A stretch of DNA of 42,112 nucleotides, taken from assembly GCA_027486695.1 (NCBI GenBank), contig JAIXOS010000351.1:1-42112 (forward strand), read 5' to 3'. The stretch is from Chitinophagaceae bacterium. GTDB lineage: Bacteria > Bacteroidota > Bacteroidia > Chitinophagales > Chitinophagaceae. A model generated the notes under the pieces. That model did no database searches. It worked only from the letters and a program-made list of their open reading frames with translations, and was not told the DNA's origin. Positions 1 to 9,296 of the stretch are shown piece after piece. Position numbers and translations under genes: made by a program. Position 1 is the first letter of the stretch, and the number at the start of each line of letters is the position of its first letter.

Positions 1-599
1 CATATACCTATAAGTATAGTCCCATAAACACACTTACTTTATTTCTGTTTTTTAATACATCAGCAAATAGCTCCAAAATGGGGTATAATACATGCCTATC
101 GGGGGGAAAATTACCATTATTGGGGTATAAAAACCAGCTATTGGGGGGAAAAGAAAGCTTGTTAGGGTATAAATATTGCCTATTGGGGAATAAAATCTGC
201 CAAACGGGGTATAAAAACAGGCTATCGGGGGGAAAATACACATAAAACAATGCAATAACAGCCCTATAACTTGCTACTCCATTTGTTTTGCTTGGGTAAA
301 TGGTAATTTACATACGAAAACATTACTGCTGTTATTAGGAACCTTTGTATTGTTCATTACTTTGGCTTGCTGATAAGCATGATCCAATAACACAGCTGCT
401 TAATTTGTGCATGGCAAAGCCGCAGGCAAACAGGCCAAAGCGTAGTAAAGCAGGTTTATGCGCAACTGCATTTGTATAGCCTATTGGGGGTACCTCATTC
501 ATTACTGCCATCGCTTTTGTATGGTTTATAATCATAAAAGAGCCCCAAACCTTTGCAGGATGGAGCCCTTTGTTGTATTGCTAAGCCTAAAATCCACAA
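1..599. other. Left-edge region without a convincing gene
   Basis: This 599-bp stretch lies downstream of the large secreted protein, which is on the minus strand. Its notable content is the 21-bp repeat array at 81-248. The open frames here are short, mutually overlapping and resemble no family I know. Those over the array stay open only because 21 bp is seven codons, so a stop-free unit stays stop-free. The word GCCTATTGGGG recurs once outside the array at about 479-489, out of phase with it. I see no RNA gene. Confidence 0.6.
81..248. repeat. Tandem array of eight 21-bp units, two alternating subtypes
   Basis: Units begin at 81, 102, 123, 144, 165, 186, 207 and 228, each exactly 21 bp. 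Each opens with a G run followed by an A/T tract, and several end in CTATTG or CTATCG. The opening is GGGTATAA in units 1, 3, 5 and 7 and GGGGGAAAA in units 2, 4 and 8. Unit 6, GGGAATAA, is intermediate. This gives a higher-order period of 42 bp. Interiors are diverged while the G-run and A/T boundary is kept. Because 21 bp is close to two helical turns, the G runs fall on one face of the helix. Function unknown. A minisatellite, protein-binding array or recombination hot spot are all possible. Confidence 0.85.
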
Positions 600-3500
600 T
601 TATTGAACAAGCAACGAAAGCTGTTTTTGCAACAACCCACCACTCAGTACCAAGAAGTATTGTCCTTTTGGCAACCTGCCCAAGTGAGCAATTGGTATAT
701 TGCTATTGGTGGCGGCAGATGCTATTTGTACGTTTTGTTGTGCAACTAATTTGCCAAGTGTGTTAGCAATTGTTACTGTATAATTGCCGGCCGGTAACTG
801 ATGGCATTGCAAATAGGTAGCTTGATTGGTATGTGCCGGATTGGGCACCACCTGTACAGTAAAGGGCTGTGGCGTTGCTTGTACAACATTGCTATACACC
901 ACTTTGCCATTCAACAACCATGCTTTTATACGATATACTGTTTGCGCTAAGGGTTGTTCGTCGGTAAATTGAGCGGTTAAAGGCAAATTGTGCAAAACAG
1001 CATAGCTTACAAATGCACCTCCTTGCGGTTGCATGCGCTCTACTTCATATTTTACCACAGGAACGCCCGACTTTAACTGCCAATTAAGTTGAACTACGGC
1101 ATTATTGTTCACCGCTGCTTTTACGTACAACGAAGGTTCGGTATTGGCCATACGGCTACCACCACCGCCTGTAGCCAAAAGAATATTGGTGCGGCCGGCA
1201 ACATCTATATTGAACAAAATAGTGCGAGTAGTGCCATTGTTGATAACCGTTAACGACGTGTGGGCAGCATCGTTCCACTTGGTAATTGGCAGCGAATCGC
1301 CTTGATTGTAAGCAAACAACATAATTCTAAATTGGGGGCTTATACTATTGCTTTCAATTACCCACCTACCTACTCGTTTTGCCACATTAATAGAATCTAT
1401 GTACACCGGCAATCCGGCAACAGCGCCTGTATTATTTAAAACCCGTATCAAAAAGCGTCGGTTGCCGGTAGCCACCGGTTCTTGATAAATGACATCGTTG
1501 CGGTAGTTACTATCAACCAAGTTAACACTACTAGATAAAAAAGTAAGATCCTGTGCCTTTTGGGCTATCCACTTGTAGTTGTTTACAAGGCTATCCTTTT
1601 GTACATCATCGGCAATTAATACATATGGTTTGGCATCTTGCAGTAGTGCTACCGTGCGGAATACTTTTTTTACCGGATTAATGGTTTGCTTTACCAATCT
1701 ATTGTAATACGTGGTGGTATTGGGCAAATCGGTAAAAGCATACGAATTGTAAAACGGTATTTCATCAAAACTATAATAGGGCGAAAAACGGTAACTATTG
1801 GGCGTTGTCATTACTTTAGATGCGCCGGGCAAAGTAATGGCCGGATTATCGCCCTCCCAACCGCCAAACTGTCTATACCATATATCGCTATAAGCTTCTG
1901 TAGCGTCGCCTGCAATAGACAGCATATTACTATTTTTAATTACCATTGGTATTTTTCCGGGCACGGGTTGTACTGCTGCGTCCAAGCCACTAGTAGCACC
2001 TTGATTATTGATGAGGATACCCGAATTAGAACGAGTAAGCGCCGCTGAATCGTAATGACCATTAGAGTTGGTGGTGTTTCGGGCTATAAATATGCGCCCC
2101 AAAGCACTGTAAACAATGTCGTTTTTATTGGCAAATGTGTGTCCGCCTAAATCTGTTTTGTTGTGAAACCACAATGCTGCGGAGGTGGTATCAAAACCGC
2201 TACGCAAACAAGCCAATCCGCCAAGTGAATCAAAATACATTTTTTCGTTATTCAGTGCAATTTGTGCTTGTTGGGCAAAGCCAATAGGCATATAATCGCT
2301 TGCAAAAATTACGGCCGGTAAATGAAAATAAAATCCTGCCGAAAAATTGCCATTACCATTAGAATAGGAGTAATAAGTATTATTGTATGGTCGGGAGGCT
2401 TTTTGACGCTGAATATAATTTTTCCATACAAAATCTACTGCGGTATCTTTTGGATACACCCATTTTAAAGCGGGGGTTTCCATTTCGTTAAAGCGCCATC
2501 CTCCGTATGCAGGGTCTTCTGCAAAATCGGTATTGCGGCTTCCGGTACCACCCAAAAGGCCCATACCGAGAAAAGAAAAACCAAAAGGTTGGGTTATTGC
2601 GGGTAAAAACTTGGTAGCATGACTGCGCACAGATGGATGGCCCAACATGCTATAGCCTCTGCGTGCAACTATGTATAAAAGTGTGGTATTTATTTGGTCT
2701 TTACCATTCGATTCGAAAAAGCTACCCGTTTTATCGTACATACCATAGCTCAAAAAATTCCAGACATTGCGTGCCCAACGTTTAATGGCTGTATTGTAGC
2801 TAGAAGTATAGCCTGCTTCGCCTTCAATAGCCAAATTAGGAATGATTTCGTAGCCAAAAGTTAACCAATTGGTGGTGCTAGCGTACGAAATGGCTTCAAA
2901 ACCATGTAGTTCGTTACTATCGCAAGCAATTTTGGCCAAGGCCATCCTAACAGTATCTTGTTGTGTTGGTGTCATTTGCGAATGCAAAAAGTCGTAAATC
3001 AACGCAGCGTATTGTCCACCAAAATAGGCTCTATTGTTGTAATTAACATTGGTATCGGCAATTGCTTTGCGAGCCCAAATAGTCATGGCATTAGCCAATT
3101 TAGCGGCCCTTGTGGTGTACGAAGTATTGGTTACGGGGTCTACAGCACCTTTAAACAACCAGCATTCAAATGCTTCGTAAGATAGTTCAAAAGCAATTTT
3201 TAATGAATTGCCACCAAACTGATTGGCGTAATTACTGGTTACACCAATATCTCCCGCTGCTAATGAATCGTAAAAGGGCTTCACATTTGTATATCCTACA
3301 TTCGTGATAAACGGTACTCCCATCGTGTCTTTATTATACCATCCTGTTGATTTGTAGGTAGGTGCACCCCATTGAAGTAAAATGGTATGCGCATGAAAAA
3401 ACTTATAGGCGGCTTTACCACTATTGGTGTTTTGTAATCGCCACTTAATATCGGTACTGTCTTCTGGATTACAGAAAATGCGCGGGTGCGTACCTACCGG

Positions 3501-6500
3501 TGGCACATGTTTTATAAAGCGCAATCCTGTGGTATCTTGTTGCATTGGAAGCATGGCATACGGCCCAATGCCATTGGGTGCCGCAATAGTGGTATTGTCA
3601 AAATCGCTCATGTTATAAGTAAATCCCCCTTGCAAGCTATCTTTTAGTACAAATGCCGCATTGCTAGACCAAGCCGACTCTGAAGCGGTGCCCATCACTG
3701 AATCCATGTATTTGTATCTAAATTGATACGTAGTATTGGGAGCTAATGCATTGAATGTAGCTGTATAGTCGGCTTGATAACCGGCGCCGCTAGTAGCATT
3801 TTTTTCAAATACATATTTCAACTGGCCAAAAGCTACTGGTTTTATACCTCTTACAAGTGCCGTTGCATTACCGGCAAACTGAGGCAACCCTACCCAAGAG
3901 GCTTGCTTAACGCCCGGTATAGCAGCAACAGCAGCCGACTTTACACTTTCCTTTCCTGAGGCAATAACTGCCGTAACCTGATAGCTATAGGTGGAATCGT
4001 TCAATAAATTGCGATGCGCATAATAATTATTTCCATTGGCCGCCACCGAATCCAATAGCGCAAATGCACCATTATTGCGTTTTACATAAATTTTATAATA
4101 ACCAATTTGATAGTCTATTTTTTCTGAACTCCAATTGAGGTAGTTAAACTTATTTCCTGCAAATACAGCCGTTATAGTAGGTGCCGGATTGATGGTAATA
4201 TTGGGTGCTATAAAAGTAGCCCCGTTGTTAATATTACCACTAACAGCCGTATTTTTTTTGCCATAAACCAATGTATAATAACCCGTAGCGGTATTAATGG
4301 CGTCTACAGTAAAAATAAATTGTGTACTGCCATTATTTACCAGCTGTTTACTTGTTGCCGGTATTACGTAGTTAGTGCCGGTTGCAAAAGTGGGGTCAGT
4401 AGCATTGTATAGCAAATGATAATCGAACAAAGTAGTGTCTGCATTAGCCGCTAATCCGTAATTGGTAAAATTAAATTTTAGTTTATACAACCCTCCATAA
4501 CCGCCACATGCATCGTTTTTTTGGATAAACCAAACCCGGTTCCAGCGTGCGAAGCCATTGCCTATTTGTTGTATACCCGATAGTAAATTGTCGCCTAGTA
4601 GTATATAATCACCCGGTTCTTTTAAAAATCCATCTACCGTGTTCACATTTTCTATACCCAATCCGTTGTCGGAAACTGATGCCGTAACCGAATCGGTTCC
4701 TCTTTCCCTACCAATACCCACAATGTTGTTATAAAAGGCCGCATTAACAGGTAAATAATTGTTCACCGTATTGGTAGATAAATTATTTTGAATACCCCAT
4801 TTATATGCCAAATAGGTTTCTACTATTTTTTTAGCCGGTGTTTTCAAGGCAATATTGGTCAATACGGTTTCGCTAATACCCCATTTTACATTTACAAAAT
4901 AGCTATAAGGTGCACTATTGGTATTGCCTCTATTGCCTAAAGCAATAGGATTGTTGGTAAGTTTTTTGGTTAACATGGTATAATCTGCTTCGTAAGCGCC
5001 GTTTAATAGACCCACATAGTTAGCCAAGCCGCCGGTAGCTGCATAGGTTTCCATTAACGACACTTTACCTCTTACGTCGGGCACCGCGGCATCGCCTCCA
5101 CCTACATAGGACCATACCGAATTGGCCGGTACGCGCAAACGAAAACGCTTATCGGTAGTATTATAATTGATACTAATTCCCGGTGCATCGGAATTACGGC
5201 AAAAAGTACCGTACCTAAAATCGGTAATAGTAGTGGACAAACCGGTATCTACTTGTACAATTTGTGCCAAATGATACCCGGTTGCCGAATCGAAGATAGC
5301 CGGCGCGGGATTTAGTACCAATCCTTTTACCCCATTAAAATACACCATTTTTTTACCATTAATGGTTGAGTCGGCAGGGTTGTGCGTGGCTAGCGGGGCT
5401 TTAAATGCAAAACCATTTATTTTATCAACCCATTTAAACAATCCTCCTTCATAACCTATTGTTGAAGCATCCGATGCATCTAACCAAATATTAAAATTGG
5501 TTTTATCTAAACCTCCCGGAAAGTAGGCAAAAGTTGGCTGCATAAAACCAGGTAATAAATTCAGGTTGGTATTTTTGGGCGCCCACACCACGGTATAAAA
5601 GCCACTCATAAAATTAGCAGATGGCAATTCAACAGACCATTTATTGGCATTAAATACCGCATTGATAGTAGGTACTATCCAATTGTTACCGGTTGAAAAA
5701 CTTCCTGATTTATCGTTAAAAAGTAAATAATAATTGAATGTTGCTGTATCGTCAACTACTCCATATTGATTAAAGTCAAAATTCATTGCTATGTTACCAC
5801 CATTAACCATTGCATCGGTACGTTGCACATACCAAGCTCTTGCCCATCTGTTAAAATTGGCATCTATTGCCACAGTTCCCGAGGCTTTGTTATCGGCAGC
5901 AATTACGTAATCACCGGTATTTTTTAAAAAAGATACATTGCTTAATTGAAGTCCATTTCCGGATGCAGTAGCATTAATGGAGTCGGTACTACTTTCGTAA
6001 CCTATACCAATTAAATTATTTGAAAAAATACTATCTACAGGCTGGTAAAGGGTTTGTAATGCAGCGGGTATGAGGGTTTTTGTAGTCCATTTATTGGCTA
6101 AATACAATTCCAGCAATTTTCTTCCGGTGATGCCTAAGCTACTACTCGATAAAACGGTTTCGCTAATTGCCCAATGCACGTTTACGGCATAATTGGTGGG
6201 CAAAGCGGCACTATTACCTCTGTTACCAATAAAAACGGGAACACCCGAAAGTTTTACTGATGACATGCTATAGGTATTGTACTGCACACCATTTAATAAA
6301 CCAAAATGATTGGTTGTGCCGCCACTATTTGCAAAACTCTCCAACAACGCCCAATTATTGCGTAAGTCTACAGCACCACTATTGCCATTACCAATATAGG
6401 CCGAGGTATTATTTCCCGGTATTCTACCTCTAAAACGTGCGTCATTGGTTATGTAATTTACCGACATTCCCGGTACACCGGAACTATTGCGGGAATAAGT

Positions 6501-6905
6501 GCCAATACGAAAGTCTTTTACAGAAGTATCTATATTATTATACAAATATACCACTTGTGCTAAGTGATAAGCTCCGGCTGAATCAAAAACTGTTGGCGAT
6601 GGCTGTGTACTTATAAATAATTGTTTTACTCCATTAAATTCAACGGTTTTTTTTCCATTTACGGTGGTATAAGTAGGATTAAAACTACTGCTAAACGAAC
6701 GTGCCTGCCAACCACTAATTTTATCGTTCCATCTAAATAAAGAGTCTATTACAATTTGTGTACTATCGGCAGCATCTAACCACAAATGAAATTTTTGTTT
6801 GGCCATCCCGGCAGGATAATACGTTTGCGCCACTGTACTTGTAACACACAAGGAGGAGGATAAAATAGCGGCAAACGAAAGCATTTTTTTGTAAAAAATA
6901 CCCAT
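600..6905 (-). CDS. Giant secreted heparinase II/III-like polysaccharide lyase with duplicated N-terminal module and T9SS sorting domain
   Basis: This is a 2101-residue multidomain exported protein. A signal peptide covers about residues 1-27 (basic start, hydrophobic core, ending near TSTVAQ). Two copies of a roughly 430-residue module follow, at about 36-470 and 470-900. Each begins with an F-x-LWLDA-x-D-like motif and contains N-GKK-x-V-x-FNGVK, in the style of LamG/concanavalin-like domains of Bacteroidota surface proteins. Fibronectin type III-like segments lie near 905-1090. Residues of about 1120-1880 resemble an alginate-lyase/heparinase II-III fold: an HPRIFCNPED entry, an alpha-helical toroid-like region, then a His- and Asp-rich beta region around GGHTFANKND. 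The last ~80 residues (VVPNPAHTN to the end) match a type IX secretion sorting domain. Export to the cell surface and attack on an acidic polysaccharide are inferred; substrate unknown. MLSFAAIL at residue 8 is an alternative start. Confidence 0.8.
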   Translation of the reverse strand: MGIFYKKMLSFAAILSSSLCVTSTVAQTYYPAGMAKQKFHLWLDAADSTQIVIDSLFRWNDKISGWQARSFSSSFNPTYTTVNGKKTVEFNGVKQLFISTQPSPTVFDSAGAYHLAQVVYLYNNIDTSVKDFRIGTYSRNSSGVPGMSVNYITNDARFRGRIPGNNTSAYIGNGNSGAVDLRNNWALLESFANSGGTTNHFGLLNGVQYNTYSMSSVKLSGVPVFIGNRGNSAALPTNYAVNVHWAISETVLSSSSLGITGRKLLELYLANKWTTKTLIPAALQTLYQPVDSIFSNNLIGIGYESSTDSINATASGNGLQLSNVSFLKNTGDYVIAADNKASGTVAIDANFNRWARAWYVQRTDAMVNGGNIAMNFDFNQYGVVDDTATFNYYLLFNDKSGSFSTGNNWIVPTINAVFNANKWSVELPSANFMSGFYTVVWAPKNTNLNLLPGFMQPTFAYFPGGLDKTNFNIWLDASDASTIGYEGGLFKWVDKINGFAFKAPLATHNPADSTINGKKMVYFNGVKGLVLNPAPAIFDSATGYHLAQIVQVDTGLSTTITDFRYGTFCRNSDAPGISINYNTTDKRFRLRVPANSVWSYVGGGDAAVPDVRGKVSLMETYAATGGLANYVGLLNGAYEADYTMLTKKLTNNPIALGNRGNTNSAPYSYFVNVKWGISETVLTNIALKTPAKKIVETYLAYKWGIQNNLSTNTVNNYLPVNAAFYNNIVGIGRERGTDSVTASVSDNGLGIENVNTVDGFLKEPGDYILLGDNLLSGIQQIGNGFARWNRVWFIQKNDACGGYGGLYKLKFNFTNYGLAANADTTLFDYHLLYNATDPTFATGTNYVIPATSKQLVNNGSTQFIFTVDAINTATGYYTLVYGKKNTAVSGNINNGATFIAPNITINPAPTITAVFAGNKFNYLNWSSEKIDYQIGYYKIYVKRNNGAFALLDSVAANGNNYYAHRNLLNDSTYSYQVTAVIASGKESVKSAAVAAIPGVKQASWVGLPQFAGNATALVRGIKPVAFGQLKYVFEKNATSGAGYQADYTATFNALAPNTTYQFRYKYMDSVMGTASESAWSSNAAFVLKDSLQGGFTYNMSDFDNTTIAAPNGIGPYAMLPMQQDTTGLRFIKHVPPVGTHPRIFCNPEDSTDIKWRLQNTNSGKAAYKFFHAHTILLQWGAPTYKSTGWYNKDTMGVPFITNVGYTNVKPFYDSLAAGDIGVTSNYANQFGGNSLKIAFELSYEAFECWLFKGAVDPVTNTSYTTRAAKLANAMTIWARKAIADTNVNYNNRAYFGGQYAALIYDFLHSQMTPTQQDTVRMALAKIACDSNELHGFEAISYASTTNWLTFGYEIIPNLAIEGEAGYTSSYNTAIKRWARNVWNFLSYGMYDKTGSFFESNGKDQINTTLLYIVARRGYSMLGHPSVRSHATKFLPAITQPFGFSFLGMGLLGGTGSRNTDFAEDPAYGGWRFNEMETPALKWVYPKDTAVDFVWKNYIQRQKASRPYNNTYYSYSNGNGNFSAGFYFHLPAVIFASDYMPIGFAQQAQIALNNEKMYFDSLGGLACLRSGFDTTSAALWFHNKTDLGGHTFANKNDIVYSALGRIFIARNTTNSNGHYDSAALTRSNSGILINNQGATSGLDAAVQPVPGKIPMVIKNSNMLSIAGDATEAYSDIWYRQFGGWEGDNPAITLPGASKVMTTPNSYRFSPYYSFDEIPFYNSYAFTDLPNTTTYYNRLVKQTINPVKKVFRTVALLQDAKPYVLIADDVQKDSLVNNYKWIAQKAQDLTFLSSSVNLVDSNYRNDVIYQEPVATGNRRFLIRVLNNTGAVAGLPVYIDSINVAKRVGRWVIESNSISPQFRIMLFAYNQGDSLPITKWNDAAHTSLTVINNGTTRTILFNIDVAGRTNILLATGGGGSRMANTEPSLYVKAAVNNNAVVQLNWQLKSGVPVVKYEVERMQPQGGAFVSYAVLHNLPLTAQFTDEQPLAQTVYRIKAWLLNGKVVYSNVVQATPQPFTVQVVPNPAHTNQATYLQCHQLPAGNYTVTIANTLGKLVAQQNVQIASAATNSNIPIAHLGRLPKGQYFLVLSGGLLQKQLSLLVQ

Positions 6906-7289
6906 AGCAATCGTTGTTTTATGATTATTGGATTGCCTTCCTCCTTTTTTTCATATGACAGAGTAGGCGATTATTAGGAACAAAACAATCCTTTAGCACC
7001 CAATTAACACCTTCTCCACGTTGCAAAAAATGGCTTCTTTTAACCAATTTATAACATATTCTACAAAAAATATTTACAATTCGTCAATTTTTGAAGTCAA
7101 CAAACTACTGCATGGAAAAAAATAACCACAGCCAACAACATGCATTGGTATGTGGCTATAGCGCATATGCACAAAAGCAGCAAACAATGATAGCCTTCCG
7201 CTACTAACAAACGTTGATAATTAAAAAGGCTCAATTTTTTCAAATGCAATACAGGTACATTATCTTAGACAATTAAAATATCCCCTGTC
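6906..7289. other. Divergent intergenic region between the lyase and E1 genes
   Basis: These 384 bp separate two divergently transcribed genes and should hold both promoters. TATCTTAG at 7261-7268 resembles the Bacteroidota -7 element TAnnTTTG with one mismatch and would place a start about 16 bp before the E1 ATG. I found no matching upstream element at normal spacing. I recognise no RNA gene, repeat or small gene. Confidence 0.4.
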
Positions 7290-9296
7290 ATGTATTTTAA
7301 TCGTCTTGGCTTTTACAATTCCGAATTGGTAACTTTTTATAAGCACTTGATGTTGCCCCGAATGATTGAAGAAAAAATGTTGCTACAACTGAGGCAAGGA
7401 AAAATAAATAAATGGTTTAGTGGAATTGGACAAGAAGCAATAGCAGTGGGTACAGCACTAGCATTAGAGTCGGACGAATGGATATTGCCACTACATAGAA
7501 ACCTAGGGGTTTTTACCACGCGTCAAATGCCCCTGCACAAATTATTTTTACAATGGATGGGGGATGCCAAGGGTTACAGCAACGGAAGGGAAAGAAGCTT
7601 TCATTTTGGCAGTAAAGAACACCACATTTGTGGTATGATTTCGCACTTAGGGCCACAGTTGGCCGTGGCCGATGGCATTGCCCTAGCGCATCAATTAAAA
7701 AAAGAAAACAAAGTAGTGGTAGTCTTTTCCGGCGACGGAGGCACTAGTCAAGGCGATTTTCACGAAGCACTTAACATTGCTTCGGTATGGAACTTGCCCG
7801 TAATTTTTGTAGTTGAAAACAACGGCTATGCACTTAGCACACCTACTTCCCAACAATATGGCTGCATCAATATTGCCGACAAAGCAATTGGTTATGGCAT
7901 ACATGGTGTAACCATAGATGGCAACAATGTATTGCAGGTGTACGACACCATTAAACGCATCAAAAACTTTTGTTTGGCCGAGCAAAGGCCCTATTTAATT
8001 GAATGTACCACCTTTCGGCTAAGAGGGCACGAAGAAGGCAGCAATAACCAACATGTACCCAAGCAACTATTGGAAACTTGGCAAAAAAAAGATCCGGTAA
8101 AATGTTACGAACAGTTTTTGGTAGCCGAAAAAGCCATTACCGAAATGGAAATTGCCGATATTAGAAACAACATTAAACAATTGATAGAGCAAGAGTGGCA
8201 ATTGGCAGAAAAAGGGACATCGACCACAACGGCCACAGCAACCGACGAACTAAAGTCGGTGTTGGCAAAACCGCAACCCGGCAGCAATGCAGTACCAATC
8301 TTAAACAAACCGTCCGAAAACAGCAAATACAACCAATCGTTGCGCTTTGTAAATGCCATTCAACAAGCATTGGAGCAAAGTATGCAATTGCATCCTAACC
8401 TTCTACTGATGGGGCAAGATATTGCCGAACATGGTGGCGTATTTAAAGTGACAGAAGGATTATTTGAAAAATTTGGTGCCCATAGGGTACGCAATACACC
8501 GCTCTGCGAAAGTGGTGTAATTGGTGCTGCTTTGGGATTAAGTATAGAGGGCTTTAAAACGGTGGTAGAAATGCAATTTGCCGATTTTGTAACCATGGGT
8601 TTTAATCAAATAGTCAATAATTTGGCTAAACTACATTATAGATGGGGGCAAAATGCCGATGTGGTTATCCGAATGCCTACCGGTGCCGGCGTGGGTGGAG
8701 GGCCTTTTCATAGCCAAAGTACCGAGGCTTGGTTTACCCGTGTACCGGGTTTACAAGTAGTATATCCATCTTCTGCACACGATGCCAAAGGATTGCTGAA
8801 TGCAGCCATCAATAACCCCAATCCGGTTTTGTTTTTTGAACACAAAGCGCTCTACCGAAGCATCAGCGGTACCGTTAACCAAAGCTATTACCAAGTACCT
8901 ATTGGCAAAGCCTTTGTGGTGGCGGAAGGTGCTGACTTTACCATAATTACCTATGGCATGGGGGTTCATTGGGCATTGGAATACCAACAGCAGCATCCTG
9001 AATATAGCATACACCTGCTAGATTTACGCACTTTGCTACCTTTAGATACTGCGGCAATATATCAAGCCACCGAAAAAACCGGTCGCGTACTCTTGTTGCA
9101 GGAGGATACGCTCACGGGTGGTATTTGCAGCGAAATTGGCGCTTGGATAGCAGAAAATTGCTTCTCGCTTTTAGACGCACCTTTGGTACGTTGCGCATCG
9201 CTAGATACCCCTATACCATTTAACCAACAGTTAGAAAGTCAGTTTTTAGCCAAGAGCCGACTACATAGTTGTGTACAAAAACTACTCAGTTTTTAA
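7290..9296 (+). CDS. Fused 2-oxoacid dehydrogenase E1 (alpha + beta), thiamine pyrophosphate-dependent
   Basis: This 668-residue protein joins both halves of a branched-chain or pyruvate-type 2-oxoacid dehydrogenase E1. The N-terminal ~330 residues are the alpha part, with the thiamine pyrophosphate motif from GDGGTSQGDF (148) to ENN (176-178). A low-complexity Thr/Ala-rich linker near 305-320 leads to the beta part from about residue 350, which contains RNTPLCESGVIGAALG and GAGVGGGPFHSQ. E1 decarboxylates a 2-oxoacid and passes the acyl group to lipoylated E2. Fused E1 proteins of this size are common in Bacteroidota and are usually annotated as branched-chain type, but substrate cannot be read from motifs. 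No E2 or E3 gene is nearby. The stop overlaps the stop of the convergent sensor kinase gene (9293-9296). Confidence 0.88.
   Translation: MYFNRLGFYNSELVTFYKHLMLPRMIEEKMLLQLRQGKINKWFSGIGQEAIAVGTALALESDEWILPLHRNLGVFTTRQMPLHKLFLQWMGDAKGYSNGRERSFHFGSKEHHICGMISHLGPQLAVADGIALAHQLKKENKVVVVFSGDGGTSQGDFHEALNIASVWNLPVIFVVENNGYALSTPTSQQYGCINIADKAIGYGIHGVTIDGNNVLQVYDTIKRIKNFCLAEQRPYLIECTTFRLRGHEEGSNNQHVPKQLLETWQKKDPVKCYEQFLVAEKAITEMEIADIRNNIKQLIEQEWQLAEKGTSTTTATATDELKSVLAKPQPGSNAVPILNKPSENSKYNQSLRFVNAIQQALEQSMQLHPNLLLMGQDIAEHGGVFKVTEGLFEKFGAHRVRNTPLCESGVIGAALGLSIEGFKTVVEMQFADFVTMGFNQIVNNLAKLHYRWGQNADVVIRMPTGAGVGGGPFHSQSTEAWFTRVPGLQVVYPSSAHDAKGLLNAAINNPNPVLFFEHKALYRSISGTVNQSYYQVPIGKAFVVAEGADFTIITYGMGVHWALEYQQQHPEYSIHLLDLRTLLPLDTAAIYQATEKTGRVLLLQEDTLTGGICSEIGAWIAENCFSLLDAPLVRCASLDTPIPFNQQLESQFLAKSRLHSCVQKLLSF

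Noticed and set aside
81-248. CRISPR-like array
   Set aside because: The 21-bp units are contiguous with no unique spacers, the units themselves vary, and no cas genes are present.
335-766. Short open frames on both strands left of the secreted lyase gene
   Set aside because: They overlap each other or the lyase gene, have no recognisable motif and no plausible initiation context.
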